Below, in pieces: positions 46,560 to 56,044 of a DNA stretch of 63,059 bases (position 1 is the stretch's first letter; every line of letters starts with the position of its first letter). Source of the stretch: Pseudomonadales bacterium (GTDB taxonomy: Bacteria > Pseudomonadota > Gammaproteobacteria > Pseudomonadales > Ketobacteraceae); contig JAKSAW010000010.1 in NCBI GenBank assembly GCA_022361455.1, positions 1 to 63,059 of the forward strand, in the 5' to 3' direction. The position numbers were made by a program, and so were the translations under genes. The notes under the pieces are model-generated. The model did no database searches. It was given only the letters and a program-made list of their open reading frames with translations, and was not told the origin of the DNA.

Positions 46560-46919
46560 ATGAACGCAACGGTAAATGCACCTGTAGAAGCCGATTGGGT
46601 AGCAGTCTGTGAAGATAGCGACTTAATTCCCAATGTTGGCATATGCGCCAAGGTGAACAACAAACAGATCGCGATTTTCTTGCTTAAGAATCCTGACGGC
46701 AGCGAAAGCTTGCATGCAATCGACAATCATGACCCCAAAAGCAATGCGAATGTGCTTTCTCGCGGCATTGTTGGCGACTTAAAAGGACATAAAGTGGTTG
46801 CATCGCCAATTTATAAAAACCACTTTAATCTGGAAACTGGTGAATGCTTGGAAGAAGGCTACAGCATCCCGGTGTATGCAGTACGTGAACAAGATGGAAA
46901 AATCGAGATTGCTGCTTAA
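46560..46919 (+). CDS. nirD: Nitrite reductase small subunit (NirD)
   Basis: 119 residues with the Rieske-like fold of NirD but without the Cys/His iron ligands, as is normal for the subunit (WVAVCEDSDLIPNVGICAKV, then IAIFLLKN, HKVVASPIYKNHFNLETGECLEE). It forms a complex with NirB in the cytoplasm. Preceded by nirB with a 56-base gap and a ribosome site AGAGGA. Confidence 0.94.
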   Translation: MNATVNAPVEADWVAVCEDSDLIPNVGICAKVNNKQIAIFLLKNPDGSESLHAIDNHDPKSNANVLSRGIVGDLKGHKVVASPIYKNHFNLETGECLEEGYSIPVYAVREQDGKIEIAA

Positions 46920-47055
46920 GCTGCTAAAACACGAGCAGTAACATCCGCTAAGTTAATCGGCTCCCCCAAACGGGCCCACCCTTCAGCTTAAGTGTCAGTA
47001 CAGGACATTTAGGTAGGTGGGTCCAATCCATCTCTAGCCCCCACACCTTCAAAAA

Positions 47056-47397
47056 TTATCTTTTTTCATATTCAAGCTTTTGCAGCAACTTCTTACGAGT
47101 ATCGATCAATGATCTAATGGTATTTGAAAGGGACAATCGTGATTTCCTGCGACCCTGTTTTTGTGAAGCAAGCCAGCCTTCGAGATGAAGAATTTCGCGC
47201 TTTAGCTTGGCAATCATGGATTCACTATCTGTAAATGAAGCAGGTATTAGTGTCGATTTTGGAATGGAATCCTCGTCTTGCGTGCAATTGACGTCAGATG
47301 ATACAGAGTAGAATGAGGGGCGATCTTCGATCACTACTCGATCGAGATCAGCTTCAGATGTGACTTGCCATGAAGGTCGCTTCGCTTCCTTGACCAT
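47056..47397 (-). CDS. Hypothetical protein with C-terminal coiled coil, 113 residues
   Basis: I do not recognise a family. The first half is polar (RPSWQVTSEADLDRVVIEDR) and the second is helical and basic with coiled-coil character (SESMIAKLKREILHLEGWL, SNTIRSLIDTRKKLLQKLE). AAGGA lies 8 bases before the ATG, so it is probably translated. It stands alone between nirD and the ppa gene. Confidence 0.55.
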   Translation of the reverse strand: MVKEAKRPSWQVTSEADLDRVVIEDRPSFYSVSSDVNCTQDEDSIPKSTLIPASFTDSESMIAKLKREILHLEGWLASQKQGRRKSRLSLSNTIRSLIDTRKKLLQKLEYEKR

Positions 47398-47824
47398 GTT
47401 TAGCTTTCCTTAGCTTGTTAGCTGAAATACTTATTTGCACTTTCTTCAGAACTATGTCGTAGTATGTTAGTTCATTTTTGGGACCCTGCCTATAACCCAA
47501 AAGGGGCTATTTAGAGCAGATTTTGGAGGTATCGTTACCGCTGATTTGGTCATGGCCTTCGCACACACAACGCGCAGTTCACAGGTCCCAGCTAGCCGAG
47601 ACAGATTAGACAAACCTCTAGGAAATCCGCCTGATTTCCAAGCCCGTGGTCCCAATCACGGAGCTCACTACCTAACGCGCCGGCAAGCGCCGCTATCATA
47701 TCAAAAAACCTGACCTATGAGAAAGCTTCTTATTCAGGTATAATCCCGCCGATTTTATGCCTGGTGAGTCTCCTTTTCTGAGAGTCACTTTCTATCTTGA
47801 AACACTGAGCGCAAGGTTAACGCC
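47398..47824. promoter_or_regulatory. Gap upstream of ppa, with a -10-like TATAAT
   Basis: No gene or clear RNA is seen in this stretch. A TATAAT at 47739-47744 lies about 80 bases before ppa and may be the -10 of its promoter; a matching -35 is not obvious. The 47640-47700 part is GC-rich with short inverted matches but no good terminator. Confidence 0.35.
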
Positions 47825-48355
47825 ATGAACTTTGATAATATCCCTCCAGGGAAAGACATTCCTAACGACCTTAACGTAGCCATTGAAATTCCTGCCAATA
47901 GCAGCCCAATCAAATACGAAATCGACAAAGAAAGCCACGCTGTATTTGTTGATCGTTTCATGGCAACTCCAATGTTCTACCCAGCCAATTACGGCTATGT
48001 GCCAAACACATTATCTGAAGATGGTGACCCACTAGACGTGCTTGTGGTTACTCCTTACCCAGTAGTTCCTGGTTCTGTGGTTCGCTGCCGCCCAGTAGGC
48101 ATTTTGAACATGTCTGACGAAGCTGGCCAAGACCACAAAGTACTCGCTGTTCCACACAGCAAGCTAACCACTCTTTACGATAAAATCGAGAACTACTCAG
48201 ACCTTCCTGAACTTCTAATCAGCCAAATTGAGCATTTCTTCGAGAACTACAAAGATCTAGAAGCTGGCAAGTGGGTTAAAGTTGACGGTTGGGATGATGC
48301 CGAAGCGGCCCGAGCTGAAGTACTTAAGTCCGTAAACGCGTATAACAATCAGTAG
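47825..48355 (+). CDS. ppa: Soluble inorganic pyrophosphatase, family I
   Basis: 176 residues, the length of E. coli PPase. Conserved blocks are [16 protein letters not shown], the [11 protein letters not shown] stretch, the metal-binding [10 protein letters not shown] (acidic triad) and [10 protein letters not shown]. Hydrolyses PPi from biosynthesis in the cytoplasm. Presence beside a membrane PPase and a PPi-type phosphofructokinase in one window means that three enzymes could compete for PPi. Confidence 0.96.
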   Translation: MNFDNIPPGKDIPNDLNVAIEIPANSSPIKYEIDKESHAVFVDRFMATPMFYPANYGYVPNTLSEDGDPLDVLVVTPYPVVPGSVVRCRPVGILNMSDEAGQDHKVLAVPHSKLTTLYDKIENYSDLPELLISQIEHFFENYKDLEAGKWVKVDGWDDAEAARAEVLKSVNAYNNQ

Positions 48356-48609
48356 TCTTTTCGTATTGTGATGCGAGGCTGGGGCTACTAACGCCCTGGC
48401 CTATCTCAACCTCTCCAAAACACCACGCTCTCTAACAAAGCAAATCACCTCTAAATTTGCTCCAGCCAGCCAATATCCTTACCGCCGACTAATAATAGAA
48501 ACTGCAGCAAAACACTGTAAATATATACAGAAAAAATTCGCTAAGCGTTGCTAGAGCCGTTACTATATTTCCAGTAAGAAATAAGTGAACACTGAACCCA
48601 ACGACAGCG

Positions 48610-51408
48610 ATGATATACAACACCATCAAAGATCAAAACTTCAGCAGCTTATTCAACCAGGTCAGCGAGACTGGTATTGAAAGCAGCATCATTCTCACTC
48701 CCAATAAGCGACTCAGCCGCTACTTAATTGATCAACACAGCCAGTACCAAAGTAGCCTATCTAATAATAATCGAGGGGCTTGGCTTTCGTTGCAATGCCA
48801 CTCCATACGCGGTTGGATTGAGCAACAGTGGACATCTTTATGCACCCTGAATTTACATCCACAAAGCGAAAAAGTGCCACTGTCCAGCTTCCAAGAATCG
48901 TTGGTCTGGGAAAAGGCCATCGAGCAGCACCCGGATACACCACCCTTACTAGCGCTGACTGCAACTATAAAGCTAGCGCAAAGTGCCTGGCGGCTCATGC
49001 ATGAATGGCATCTTGATCTGAATGAAATTCAAGATTCAAATACACAGCTGTTTTTAAAATGGTGCTATGAATTTCAAAAGCTTTGCGAAGAAAGGCAATT
49101 AATTTCCAGCGCAGAGCAAGTAAACATCATCATTGAATCAATTAACGATCAATCGATCCAAAACCCCACGACCGTATATCTATATGGATTCGATGAACTA
49201 TCACCCCAACTAGAACTACTTTTAGAAGCCCTTTCAAATAACGGATGTAGCGTAATTCAATTTGAATTGGACCAAGTTGCAGCCACACAATCCCGATACG
49301 AGTTTACCGATTTAGAAAGCGAAATGTTGGCAGCAGCACAATGGGCCAAACAGAAAGTTGAATCGTTGTTAGCGGCAGAAAATAATGCTGATACCAATAA
49401 CAGGATCGCAGTCGTTGTGCCAAATTTAGCGCAGAACAAAACCTTAGTTGAAAGAGTATTCGATCAAGTTTTTTCTCCGCAATCCCAATTACCACACACC
49501 CAACAGCACGCTCCCGGGTACAACCTATCAGCGGCCACCCCTCTGCATCAAATACCAGTGGTGAATATTGCACTAAAGATTTTGAGCTGCCACGGTGATT
49601 TTATTGATATCGAAGTTTTATCCCAACTGTTGCGTTCTCCATTCGTTGGGATTATGCCCGAACTCGATCATCGAGCTATTATCGATTTGCAATTGCGTGA
49701 TCATGACTTCGATATCAGCCTTAAACAATTTAAAAACATTGCCAGTCATTTTAAACAAGCAGATCAGTGTCCAGATTTTTATCAACGCTTAAGTGAATTT
49801 GAAAAAAGAATCAATCAACAAAGATCAAACACTGCATTACCTAGTCAATGGATTCTAGAGCTTATTGAATTACTGTCCATTATGGGTTGGCCAGGAAATC
49901 GCCCTTTGGACACTATAGAATTCCAGCAGCTACAAATATGGCAAGAAACCCTCGATCAATTTGCTGCCCTTGATTATGTGGCGGGAAAAATTGGTATTCA
50001 AGAAGCAGTAAAGCTGCTTCGCCAACTGATGACTCAAGCCAGTTTTAAGGCACAAACAAAAGATTCACCAATTCAAATATTGGGGGTTCTTGAAGCAGCC
50101 GGCCTGCCTTTCGAATCAATTTGGATTATGAACTTAGATGATGAAACCTGGCCACCAGCTCCCAACCCAAACCCTTTAATACCAATAACCTTGCAAATTC
50201 AAAAGCAGTTACCACAGAGTTCCGCTAACAGAGAGCTACTCTATGCCAAGCGCTTAACCCAGCGCTTTATTCACAGTACCAGGAATATCATTTTCTCCCA
50301 TGCCATCGCTAAAGAGGGCCAACCGTTAATGGTTAGCCCCTTAACAGCAACCATCAATAAATCGAATCCGGAGGTAGCCAAAGCGCCAACTGATCAACAT
50401 AAGACTTATTCGGAACAGTTATTCGGTGGAGATAATATTGAAACATCATGGGATGACTGCGGTCCTCATGTTATGGATCCAAGTGAACTTAGGGGAGGTT
50501 CGCAATTACTAAAGGATCAAGCCGCATGCCCCTTTAGAGCCTTTGCTCGTCACCGTTTACACAGTGAAGGCCTTCCAACCATTACCATTGGATTGGATGC
50601 CAGCGAGCGCGGAAACTTACTACATACTGCGCTAGAAATTATCTGGAAGAAATTGCGTAACCAGCAAGCTTTGCTTGAAATGGAAGAGCTCGATCTCAAC
50701 GAGCTCATTGCGTTTGCTATAAACGAAGCGATACAAGACATAAAATCCAAGCGCTTTGTGGGCGAACGTTTCATCAACATCGAAACTGAACGCCTTACGT
50801 TGCAAATACAGCAATGGCTAGCCCTGGAAAAAAGTCGCTCGCCATTCCAGGTTGTACTCAACGAAGGCAAACGCACCGTCAAACTCAGCCAACTACCTAT
50901 AAGAATTCGTTATGACCGTGTTGACAAACTGGAGGATGGCTCCCTGTTTGTGTTGGACTATAAAACAGGGAAACCCATGATCAATAGCTGGGGTACTGAT
51001 CGACCCGATGAACCCCAAGTACCGCTTTACTGCATAGCTAACCAAGAGAAAGTATCGGGAGCGGCCTTTGGACAAGTTAATGTTGACGAAGTAGCGATTA
51101 AAGGTATTGCTGCAGATAACTCCGTTGCACCGGGTCTATCTCCCGTTGAAAAGATTACTATTACCAGCAATACCGATAACTGGGATAATGCTGTAGCCCA
51201 ATGGGGCACGGTATTAGAAAAAATAGCTAATGAGTTTTTAGCAGGCGCAGCTCAGGTTGCTCCGAAAAAACCCAGCGAGACCTGTCGCTTCTGCGACCTT
51301 GCCGCGCTTTGTCGCATTAAAGACCAAACCGTTTTTTCTCAAGCTAACGAAGAAGAAAGCAACGGAGACTTCGGCACGAGAAGTTCAGAAGGAGGAACCA
51401 TTTCATGA
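48610..51408 (+). CDS. AddB-like nuclease (PD-(D/E)XK, probable DNA repair protein)
   Basis: 932 residues. The N-terminal part is an inactivated helicase-like region (ILTPNKRLSRYLIDQHSQY); the C-terminal PD-(D/E)XK nuclease has GNLLHTALEIIWKKL and the catalytic VLDYKTGKP. An iron-sulfur cluster is suggested by ACPFRAFARHRL and the C-terminal CRFCDLAALC (CX2CX5C), as in AddB. The stop overlaps the next gene by four bases (ATGA), so it is translationally coupled to the helicase. This two-gene form is found in many gammaproteobacteria beside, or in place of, RecBCD; its task is DNA end processing. Whether it works in recombination, in defence, or both cannot be told here. Confidence 0.88.
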   Translation: MIYNTIKDQNFSSLFNQVSETGIESSIILTPNKRLSRYLIDQHSQYQSSLSNNNRGAWLSLQCHSIRGWIEQQWTSLCTLNLHPQSEKVPLSSFQESLVWEKAIEQHPDTPPLLALTATIKLAQSAWRLMHEWHLDLNEIQDSNTQLFLKWCYEFQKLCEERQLISSAEQVNIIIESINDQSIQNPTTVYLYGFDELSPQLELLLEALSNNGCSVIQFELDQVAATQSRYEFTDLESEMLAAAQWAKQKVESLLAAENNADTNNRIAVVVPNLAQNKTLVERVFDQVFSPQSQLPHTQQHAPGYNLSAATPLHQIPVVNIALKILSCHGDFIDIEVLSQLLRSPFVGIMPELDHRAIIDLQLRDHDFDISLKQFKNIASHFKQADQCPDFYQRLSEFEKRINQQRSNTALPSQWILELIELLSIMGWPGNRPLDTIEFQQLQIWQETLDQFAALDYVAGKIGIQEAVKLLRQLMTQASFKAQTKDSPIQILGVLEAAGLPFESIWIMNLDDETWPPAPNPNPLIPITLQIQKQLPQSSANRELLYAKRLTQRFIHSTRNIIFSHAIAKEGQPLMVSPLTATINKSNPEVAKAPTDQHKTYSEQLFGGDNIETSWDDCGPHVMDPSELRGGSQLLKDQAACPFRAFARHRLHSEGLPTITIGLDASERGNLLHTALEIIWKKLRNQQALLEMEELDLNELIAFAINEAIQDIKSKRFVGERFINIETERLTLQIQQWLALEKSRSPFQVVLNEGKRTVKLSQLPIRIRYDRVDKLEDGSLFVLDYKTGKPMINSWGTDRPDEPQVPLYCIANQEKVSGAAFGQVNVDEVAIKGIAADNSVAPGLSPVEKITITSNTDNWDNAVAQWGTVLEKIANEFLAGAAQVAPKKPSETCRFCDLAALCRIKDQTVFSQANEEESNGDFGTRSSEGGTIS

Positions 51409-54400
51409 GCAAATTACCTTCTGACTTTCAGCAACGCGAACTCGCCTTAGACCCGACGCAGTCATTTATATGTGAGGCTCCGGCAGGCAGTGGTAAAACC
51501 GAACTATTAACACAAAGAGTTTTGACGCTTCTAGCTAGGGTCGAAAAGCCAGAACAAATCCTTGCGATTACTTTTACGCGAAAAGCTGCGGGGGAAATGC
51601 GAGAGCGCGTTTTTCATGCGATTCAAAGCGGACTATCACCAAAGCCTAGCGAACCTCATCGCATCAAAACCTGGGAATTGGCAAAAGCAGTTCTAGAAAC
51701 CGATAAAAAGTACCAGTGGCAATTACTTGAAACGCCCAATCGACTTCAAATAAAAACGTTTGATAGCTTATGCGGCGCCTTAGCAAGCAGCCTACCATTG
51801 GAGTCATCGTTCGGCGCCAAACCTAAAGTCAGTGAAGAATCTGAAGAACTTTATCGCCATTCTGCCCGAGCGCTATTGCACTCACTTGAGGACGATGCAC
51901 ATTGGGTAGAAAGCCTCAGCGTGCTACTCAAGCAGCTAGACAACAAATACCTGCGCTTAGAAGAATTGTTAATGAGCATGCTTGGACGCCGCGAAGAATG
52001 GATGCCGCTGATTGAATATCAGCAAGATCAAACACGAATCAAGCAAGCTTTAGAAAGCAATCTCAAGAACGCACTCACCGAAACACTCACCATTATTCGC
52101 CAGCAATTCCCCCAGGATATTCATAAGCCACTAGTAGAATTAGCAGGATTCGCCGCTGCCAATTTGGAGCGAGAAGGACTTGATTCACCAATCCTTCAAT
52201 GCAAGGACATGGATGTTAATGATGGTGTTTTACCCGGCACCCAATCAGAAGATGTTGATCAATGGCTTGGCATTCTTAGCTTGCTGACAAAAAAGGATGG
52301 CGATTGGCGTTCGAGACTCGATAAACGCTGCGGTTTCCCAGCAGGAGAAAATGCTGCTGAAAAAAGCGCTTTCAAGGAACGCAAGCAAGCGCTATTGGAC
52401 ATTATTGAAGAACTAAAAACTGATAGCGCTGCACTGGATAGACTAAACATTCTCAATGAGCTGCATAGCCTACCCACTAAAAACTACAACGAAGCCCAAT
52501 GGGCACTACTAAACGCTTTATTTGAAGTGTTACCCATATTGGCCGCTCAACTTACCCTTGCTTTTAAATCCACCAACACCGTGGATTTCTCAGAAATTAG
52601 TATACGAGCTCGTCAAGCGCTAGGAGCATTACACGAGCCAACACAATTAGCACTGCGCATGGATTATAAAATCCAACATATTTTAGTGGATGAATTTCAA
52701 GACACATCTTACAGCCAAATTGAATTATTAGAGCGTTTAACCGAAGGTTGGCAACCAGGAGATCAACGCACCTTATTTTGCGTTGGCGATGCCATGCAAT
52801 CTATCTATGGATTTCGCGGCGCTAATGTCGGTCTATTCCTAAATTGCCGGGAGAGGGGTTTGGGGGATTTACCGTTAACTCCATTAAGACTAAACACTAA
52901 CTTTCGCTCTCAAGCTGGTGTTGTCGATTGGGTGAATAAAACTTTTTCAAAAGCGTTTCCCACGATTAGTGATATATCACGAGGGGCAGTGACCTACTCT
53001 TCATCGGAACCTTTTCATGATAACGACGAGCAACAAGCTGTGTTTGTTCATGGTTTTATTGATCATCAAGATAACCTCGAAGAAGCACAAAAATCTCTAG
53101 AGATCATTAAAGATTTGCGCAGCAATGCTCCAGAAAAAACTATTGCTATTCTTGTTCGCAACAGGAATCACGTAAAGGAAATTGCAGCTCAACTAAAAAT
53201 AGCAAATATTAAATACCGTGCGGTTGAACTGGAACCTTTGCAAGACCATAGCATCATTCAAGATCTAATGGCATTGACTCAAGCCTTGCTACATCCTGGC
53301 GATAGAACAGCATGGTTAGCTTTATTTAGAGCGCCTTGGTGCGGCCTGAGCTTAATGGACCTGGAAGCTATTGCTAATGTACGATTAAACGACAGCAATA
53401 CGTTTCCTACAGTAATTTCTCAAGCATCCATTGCATTAACGACTAAACCAACGAATGAAAGCAATGAAAATCCAGAGCAAAGTGATTTATTTGCCTCCAA
53501 TCCGATTGCTACAGATAAAGTGGCAACCCGGACTCTCAGCCAAGATGGTAGAGATAGACTCAATCGGATCCTACCCTTACTTGAAACAAGCCTAAATAAC
53601 AAAGACAGAAAAGGCTTTCGTCATTGGGTAGAAGGCCTATGGATTGCCTTGGGCGGCCCTGCCTGTTTAGCCAGCGATACCGAGCTCACCAATGCTAAGC
53701 TGTTTTTTAATTTGCTGGACACTTGGCCATACAGCACGGATCTGCCGTCACTTGAACACCTACAAAAGGCCATTAACAAGCTATTTGCTGCACCTGATCC
53801 AGACTCAGATGATAGCCTTCAAATCATGACCATACACAAATCAAAGGGACTTGAGTTTGATGTAGTGATTGTTCCGGCATTGCATAAAACTCCACGCCGA
53901 GGAGATCCTAGTTTGTTGATGTGGCATCAACGACTTAATCAACAGGGCAAACCTGAATTATTGATGGCACCCATAACAGCAAGCGGCGATGGCAAACATC
54001 CGATCCAAAATCACTTGCAAACCGAAAATGCTAAAAAGGATTATTTTGAAACTTGTCGATTGTTGTACGTTGCTTGTACTCGCGCAAAACAAACGCTGTA
54101 TCTATTCGCAAATTTAAAAGCGAATGAAAAAAATGGCTGCCTAAAAGAGCCATCAAAAACGGCTTTAATGCATGCAATTTGGCCTGCTATTAAACTGCAA
54201 GTGATTCGCCATGAACTCGAAGCCACAGAAGCTACGCCAATTAAGTCATCAATCCGCGCTACCAAACCACTTTATAGGCTTCCTAAAGATTGGCAGCTAC
54301 CTGAGCTTCCAAAAGAAACTATTCTTGATCGTTATATTCCCCGCTATCAATACAGTGACGATCATCAACGAGTAGATCTAAATTGGCAGTCACCCAGCGC

Positions 54401-54938
54401 AAGGCATACAGGTACTTTGATACATCGGTATTTACAGTTATTTGTAGATAGCGGCATTCAAAGCTGGTCCCCGGACAGAGTGCAACAACTACGCAAGCCT
54501 ATAATGGCAGCACTCAAGGCCCTAGCGGTCCCCAATAACGACATTCAAGACTCAATGGATAAAGTGGTATTGGCACTTAAACTTATCTTGCAGGACAACA
54601 ATGCGAAAGACATGTTATCGAATAAACATCCGTTCCATGCCTGCGAATACCCAATCACATTGAAAACGCAAACAGGCCCAAAAAACTTAGTGATTGATCG
54701 TGTCTATACCACGCGTCAAGGCACAACATGGGTGGTCGACTATAAAACGGCGACACCCGAACCTGAGCAAAGCCTAGAAGAGTTTCTGGAGCATCAACGG
54801 CAGCAATACGAACCACAACTAAAGTTGTACCAATTTGCGCTGCAACAGGCGGGCTTTGAAAAAGTTAAGATTGCTTTGTATTTTCCAATGATTACCCAGT
54901 GGTTATCACTGGATCAGAAAGCCGCTGAAGAGGCATAA
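51405..54938 (+). CDS. AddA-like UvrD/REP helicase-nuclease
   Basis: 1177 residues. SF1 helicase motifs: I EAPAGSGKTELLTQR (about 25-39), Ia TFTRKAAGEMRER, II VDEFQDTSYSQIELL, III GDAMQSIYGFRGAN, V/VI TIHKSKGLEFDVVIVP and LLYVACTRAKQTLYLF. The C-terminal RecB-type nuclease has LIHRYLQLFV and WVVDYKTATPEPE, then YEPQLKLYQFAL. Together with the upstream AddB-like protein it should form a double-strand-end processing complex. Ends in a strong terminator. Confidence 0.93.
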   Translation: MSKLPSDFQQRELALDPTQSFICEAPAGSGKTELLTQRVLTLLARVEKPEQILAITFTRKAAGEMRERVFHAIQSGLSPKPSEPHRIKTWELAKAVLETDKKYQWQLLETPNRLQIKTFDSLCGALASSLPLESSFGAKPKVSEESEELYRHSARALLHSLEDDAHWVESLSVLLKQLDNKYLRLEELLMSMLGRREEWMPLIEYQQDQTRIKQALESNLKNALTETLTIIRQQFPQDIHKPLVELAGFAAANLEREGLDSPILQCKDMDVNDGVLPGTQSEDVDQWLGILSLLTKKDGDWRSRLDKRCGFPAGENAAEKSAFKERKQALLDIIEELKTDSAALDRLNILNELHSLPTKNYNEAQWALLNALFEVLPILAAQLTLAFKSTNTVDFSEISIRARQALGALHEPTQLALRMDYKIQHILVDEFQDTSYSQIELLERLTEGWQPGDQRTLFCVGDAMQSIYGFRGANVGLFLNCRERGLGDLPLTPLRLNTNFRSQAGVVDWVNKTFSKAFPTISDISRGAVTYSSSEPFHDNDEQQAVFVHGFIDHQDNLEEAQKSLEIIKDLRSNAPEKTIAILVRNRNHVKEIAAQLKIANIKYRAVELEPLQDHSIIQDLMALTQALLHPGDRTAWLALFRAPWCGLSLMDLEAIANVRLNDSNTFPTVISQASIALTTKPTNESNENPEQSDLFASNPIATDKVATRTLSQDGRDRLNRILPLLETSLNNKDRKGFRHWVEGLWIALGGPACLASDTELTNAKLFFNLLDTWPYSTDLPSLEHLQKAINKLFAAPDPDSDDSLQIMTIHKSKGLEFDVVIVPALHKTPRRGDPSLLMWHQRLNQQGKPELLMAPITASGDGKHPIQNHLQTENAKKDYFETCRLLYVACTRAKQTLYLFANLKANEKNGCLKEPSKTALMHAIWPAIKLQVIRHELEATEATPIKSSIRATKPLYRLPKDWQLPELPKETILDRYIPRYQYSDDHQRVDLNWQSPSARHTGTLIHRYLQLFVDSGIQSWSPDRVQQLRKPIMAALKALAVPNNDIQDSMDKVVLALKLILQDNNAKDMLSNKHPFHACEYPITLKTQTGPKNLVIDRVYTTRQGTTWVVDYKTATPEPEQSLEEFLEHQRQQYEPQLKLYQFALQQAGFEKVKIALYFPMITQWLSLDQKAAEEA

Positions 54939-54941
54939 AAA

Positions 54942-54973
54942 AAGCGCTATCTCCAGTAATGGCGATAGCGCTT
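54942..54973. terminator. Terminator after the helicase gene
   Basis: AAGCGCTATC (54942-54951) pairs with GATAGCGCTT (54964-54973); A-rich on the left and T-rich on the right, it can serve the helicase gene and the convergent DUF2333 gene. Confidence 0.8.
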
Positions 54974-55008
54974 ATTTAATTCATCCCATCCGAATTGTAG
55001 AAAAATCA

Positions 55009-56013
55009 TTAACCTTGAGCTAGCAATTCCCGCAAATCGATAATGGCCGCATTAGCACGTGATATATAGTTAGCCATAACCAATGAGTGGTTGGCCAACA
55101 TACCAAACCCAGAGCCATTCAAAATCATTGGGCTACCTACTGATTGCTGAGTTAATTCCAATTCACGAATAATCTGCTGTAAACTCACTAAAGCGTTTTT
55201 CTTCTGCAGCACATCTTGGAAATCTTTTTCGATGGCTTTCATTAAGTGGACTAATGCGAAAGCACTGCCTCTAGCTTCGTAAAAGACATCATCAATTTCT
55301 AGGAAAGGTGTTTTTACAGTAAGCTCAGTAGGGACAGAGGTAGCGCGCTGCGCTGCGCTATCGCCAGCCAAATCAATATTCAACTGTTCTTTACCGACGC
55401 TGGCACTCAAGCGTTGAGACAAACTACCCAAACGCGTTTCCACATCTGCCAACCAATTACTTAAATTATCGGCACGGGCAAAGAATTGCGAATGGCCACT
55501 GTTTGAGTCAGCCAAACGCTCTCGATAATCTCGAAGATGTCGAATACCTTTCTTATACTCGCCTTCGGTAGATGGAAACATAAAACTGTTGTTATCAAAG
55601 TTAAATTGAGGCTCAGCTTGGGCAAGATCGGGATCCTCTGCTGAAGTTGACTGGGATCTCGCAATATCTTTTCGTAATGCTCGCGACATATCTCTAACCT
55701 GAACGAGCACTCCGAACTCCCAATTCGGCATGTTATCCAACCACACACCTGGTGGCAGGATATCATTGGTCATGTAACCACCTGGCTTGTCGAGCAAAAT
55801 CTCCGCCAAATCTATCAATGCAGTTGTGGTGGTATAGCCTATGACTACTTGTTGGTTAGCCGCCTGCGCTTCCATACTCGCTTGGGCATCCACATTCCAG
55901 GTATCAGGCTCATCACTCCAATAAATGCCTAAGCCCAGCGCAATAACAAAAGCCACCAGCAACAAGCTAACAACAGCTTTCGTTATAGTGCTTCCAGTCT
56001 GTCCACTATCCAT
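55009..56013 (-). CDS. DUF2333-family membrane-anchored protein
   Basis: 334 residues with one N-terminal membrane helix (AVVSLLLVAFVIALGLGIYW, about 13-32) and a long periplasmic part of mostly helical character; recognisable family blocks are YTTTTALIDLAEILLDKPGGY, LPPGVWLDNMPNWEFGVLVQ and the C-terminal MILNGSGFGMLANHSLVMA. Function not known. It follows lapD on the same strand after 31 bases, so it is probably in the lapG-lapD operon; co-occurrence with biofilm-switch genes is suggestive but unproven. Confidence 0.85.
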   Translation of the reverse strand: MDSGQTGSTITKAVVSLLLVAFVIALGLGIYWSDEPDTWNVDAQASMEAQAANQQVVIGYTTTTALIDLAEILLDKPGGYMTNDILPPGVWLDNMPNWEFGVLVQVRDMSRALRKDIARSQSTSAEDPDLAQAEPQFNFDNNSFMFPSTEGEYKKGIRHLRDYRERLADSNSGHSQFFARADNLSNWLADVETRLGSLSQRLSASVGKEQLNIDLAGDSAAQRATSVPTELTVKTPFLEIDDVFYEARGSAFALVHLMKAIEKDFQDVLQKKNALVSLQQIIRELELTQQSVGSPMILNGSGFGMLANHSLVMANYISRANAAIIDLRELLAQG

Positions 56014-56044
56014 TCAATAATTCCCCCAATTAAGGTAGCGGCTT

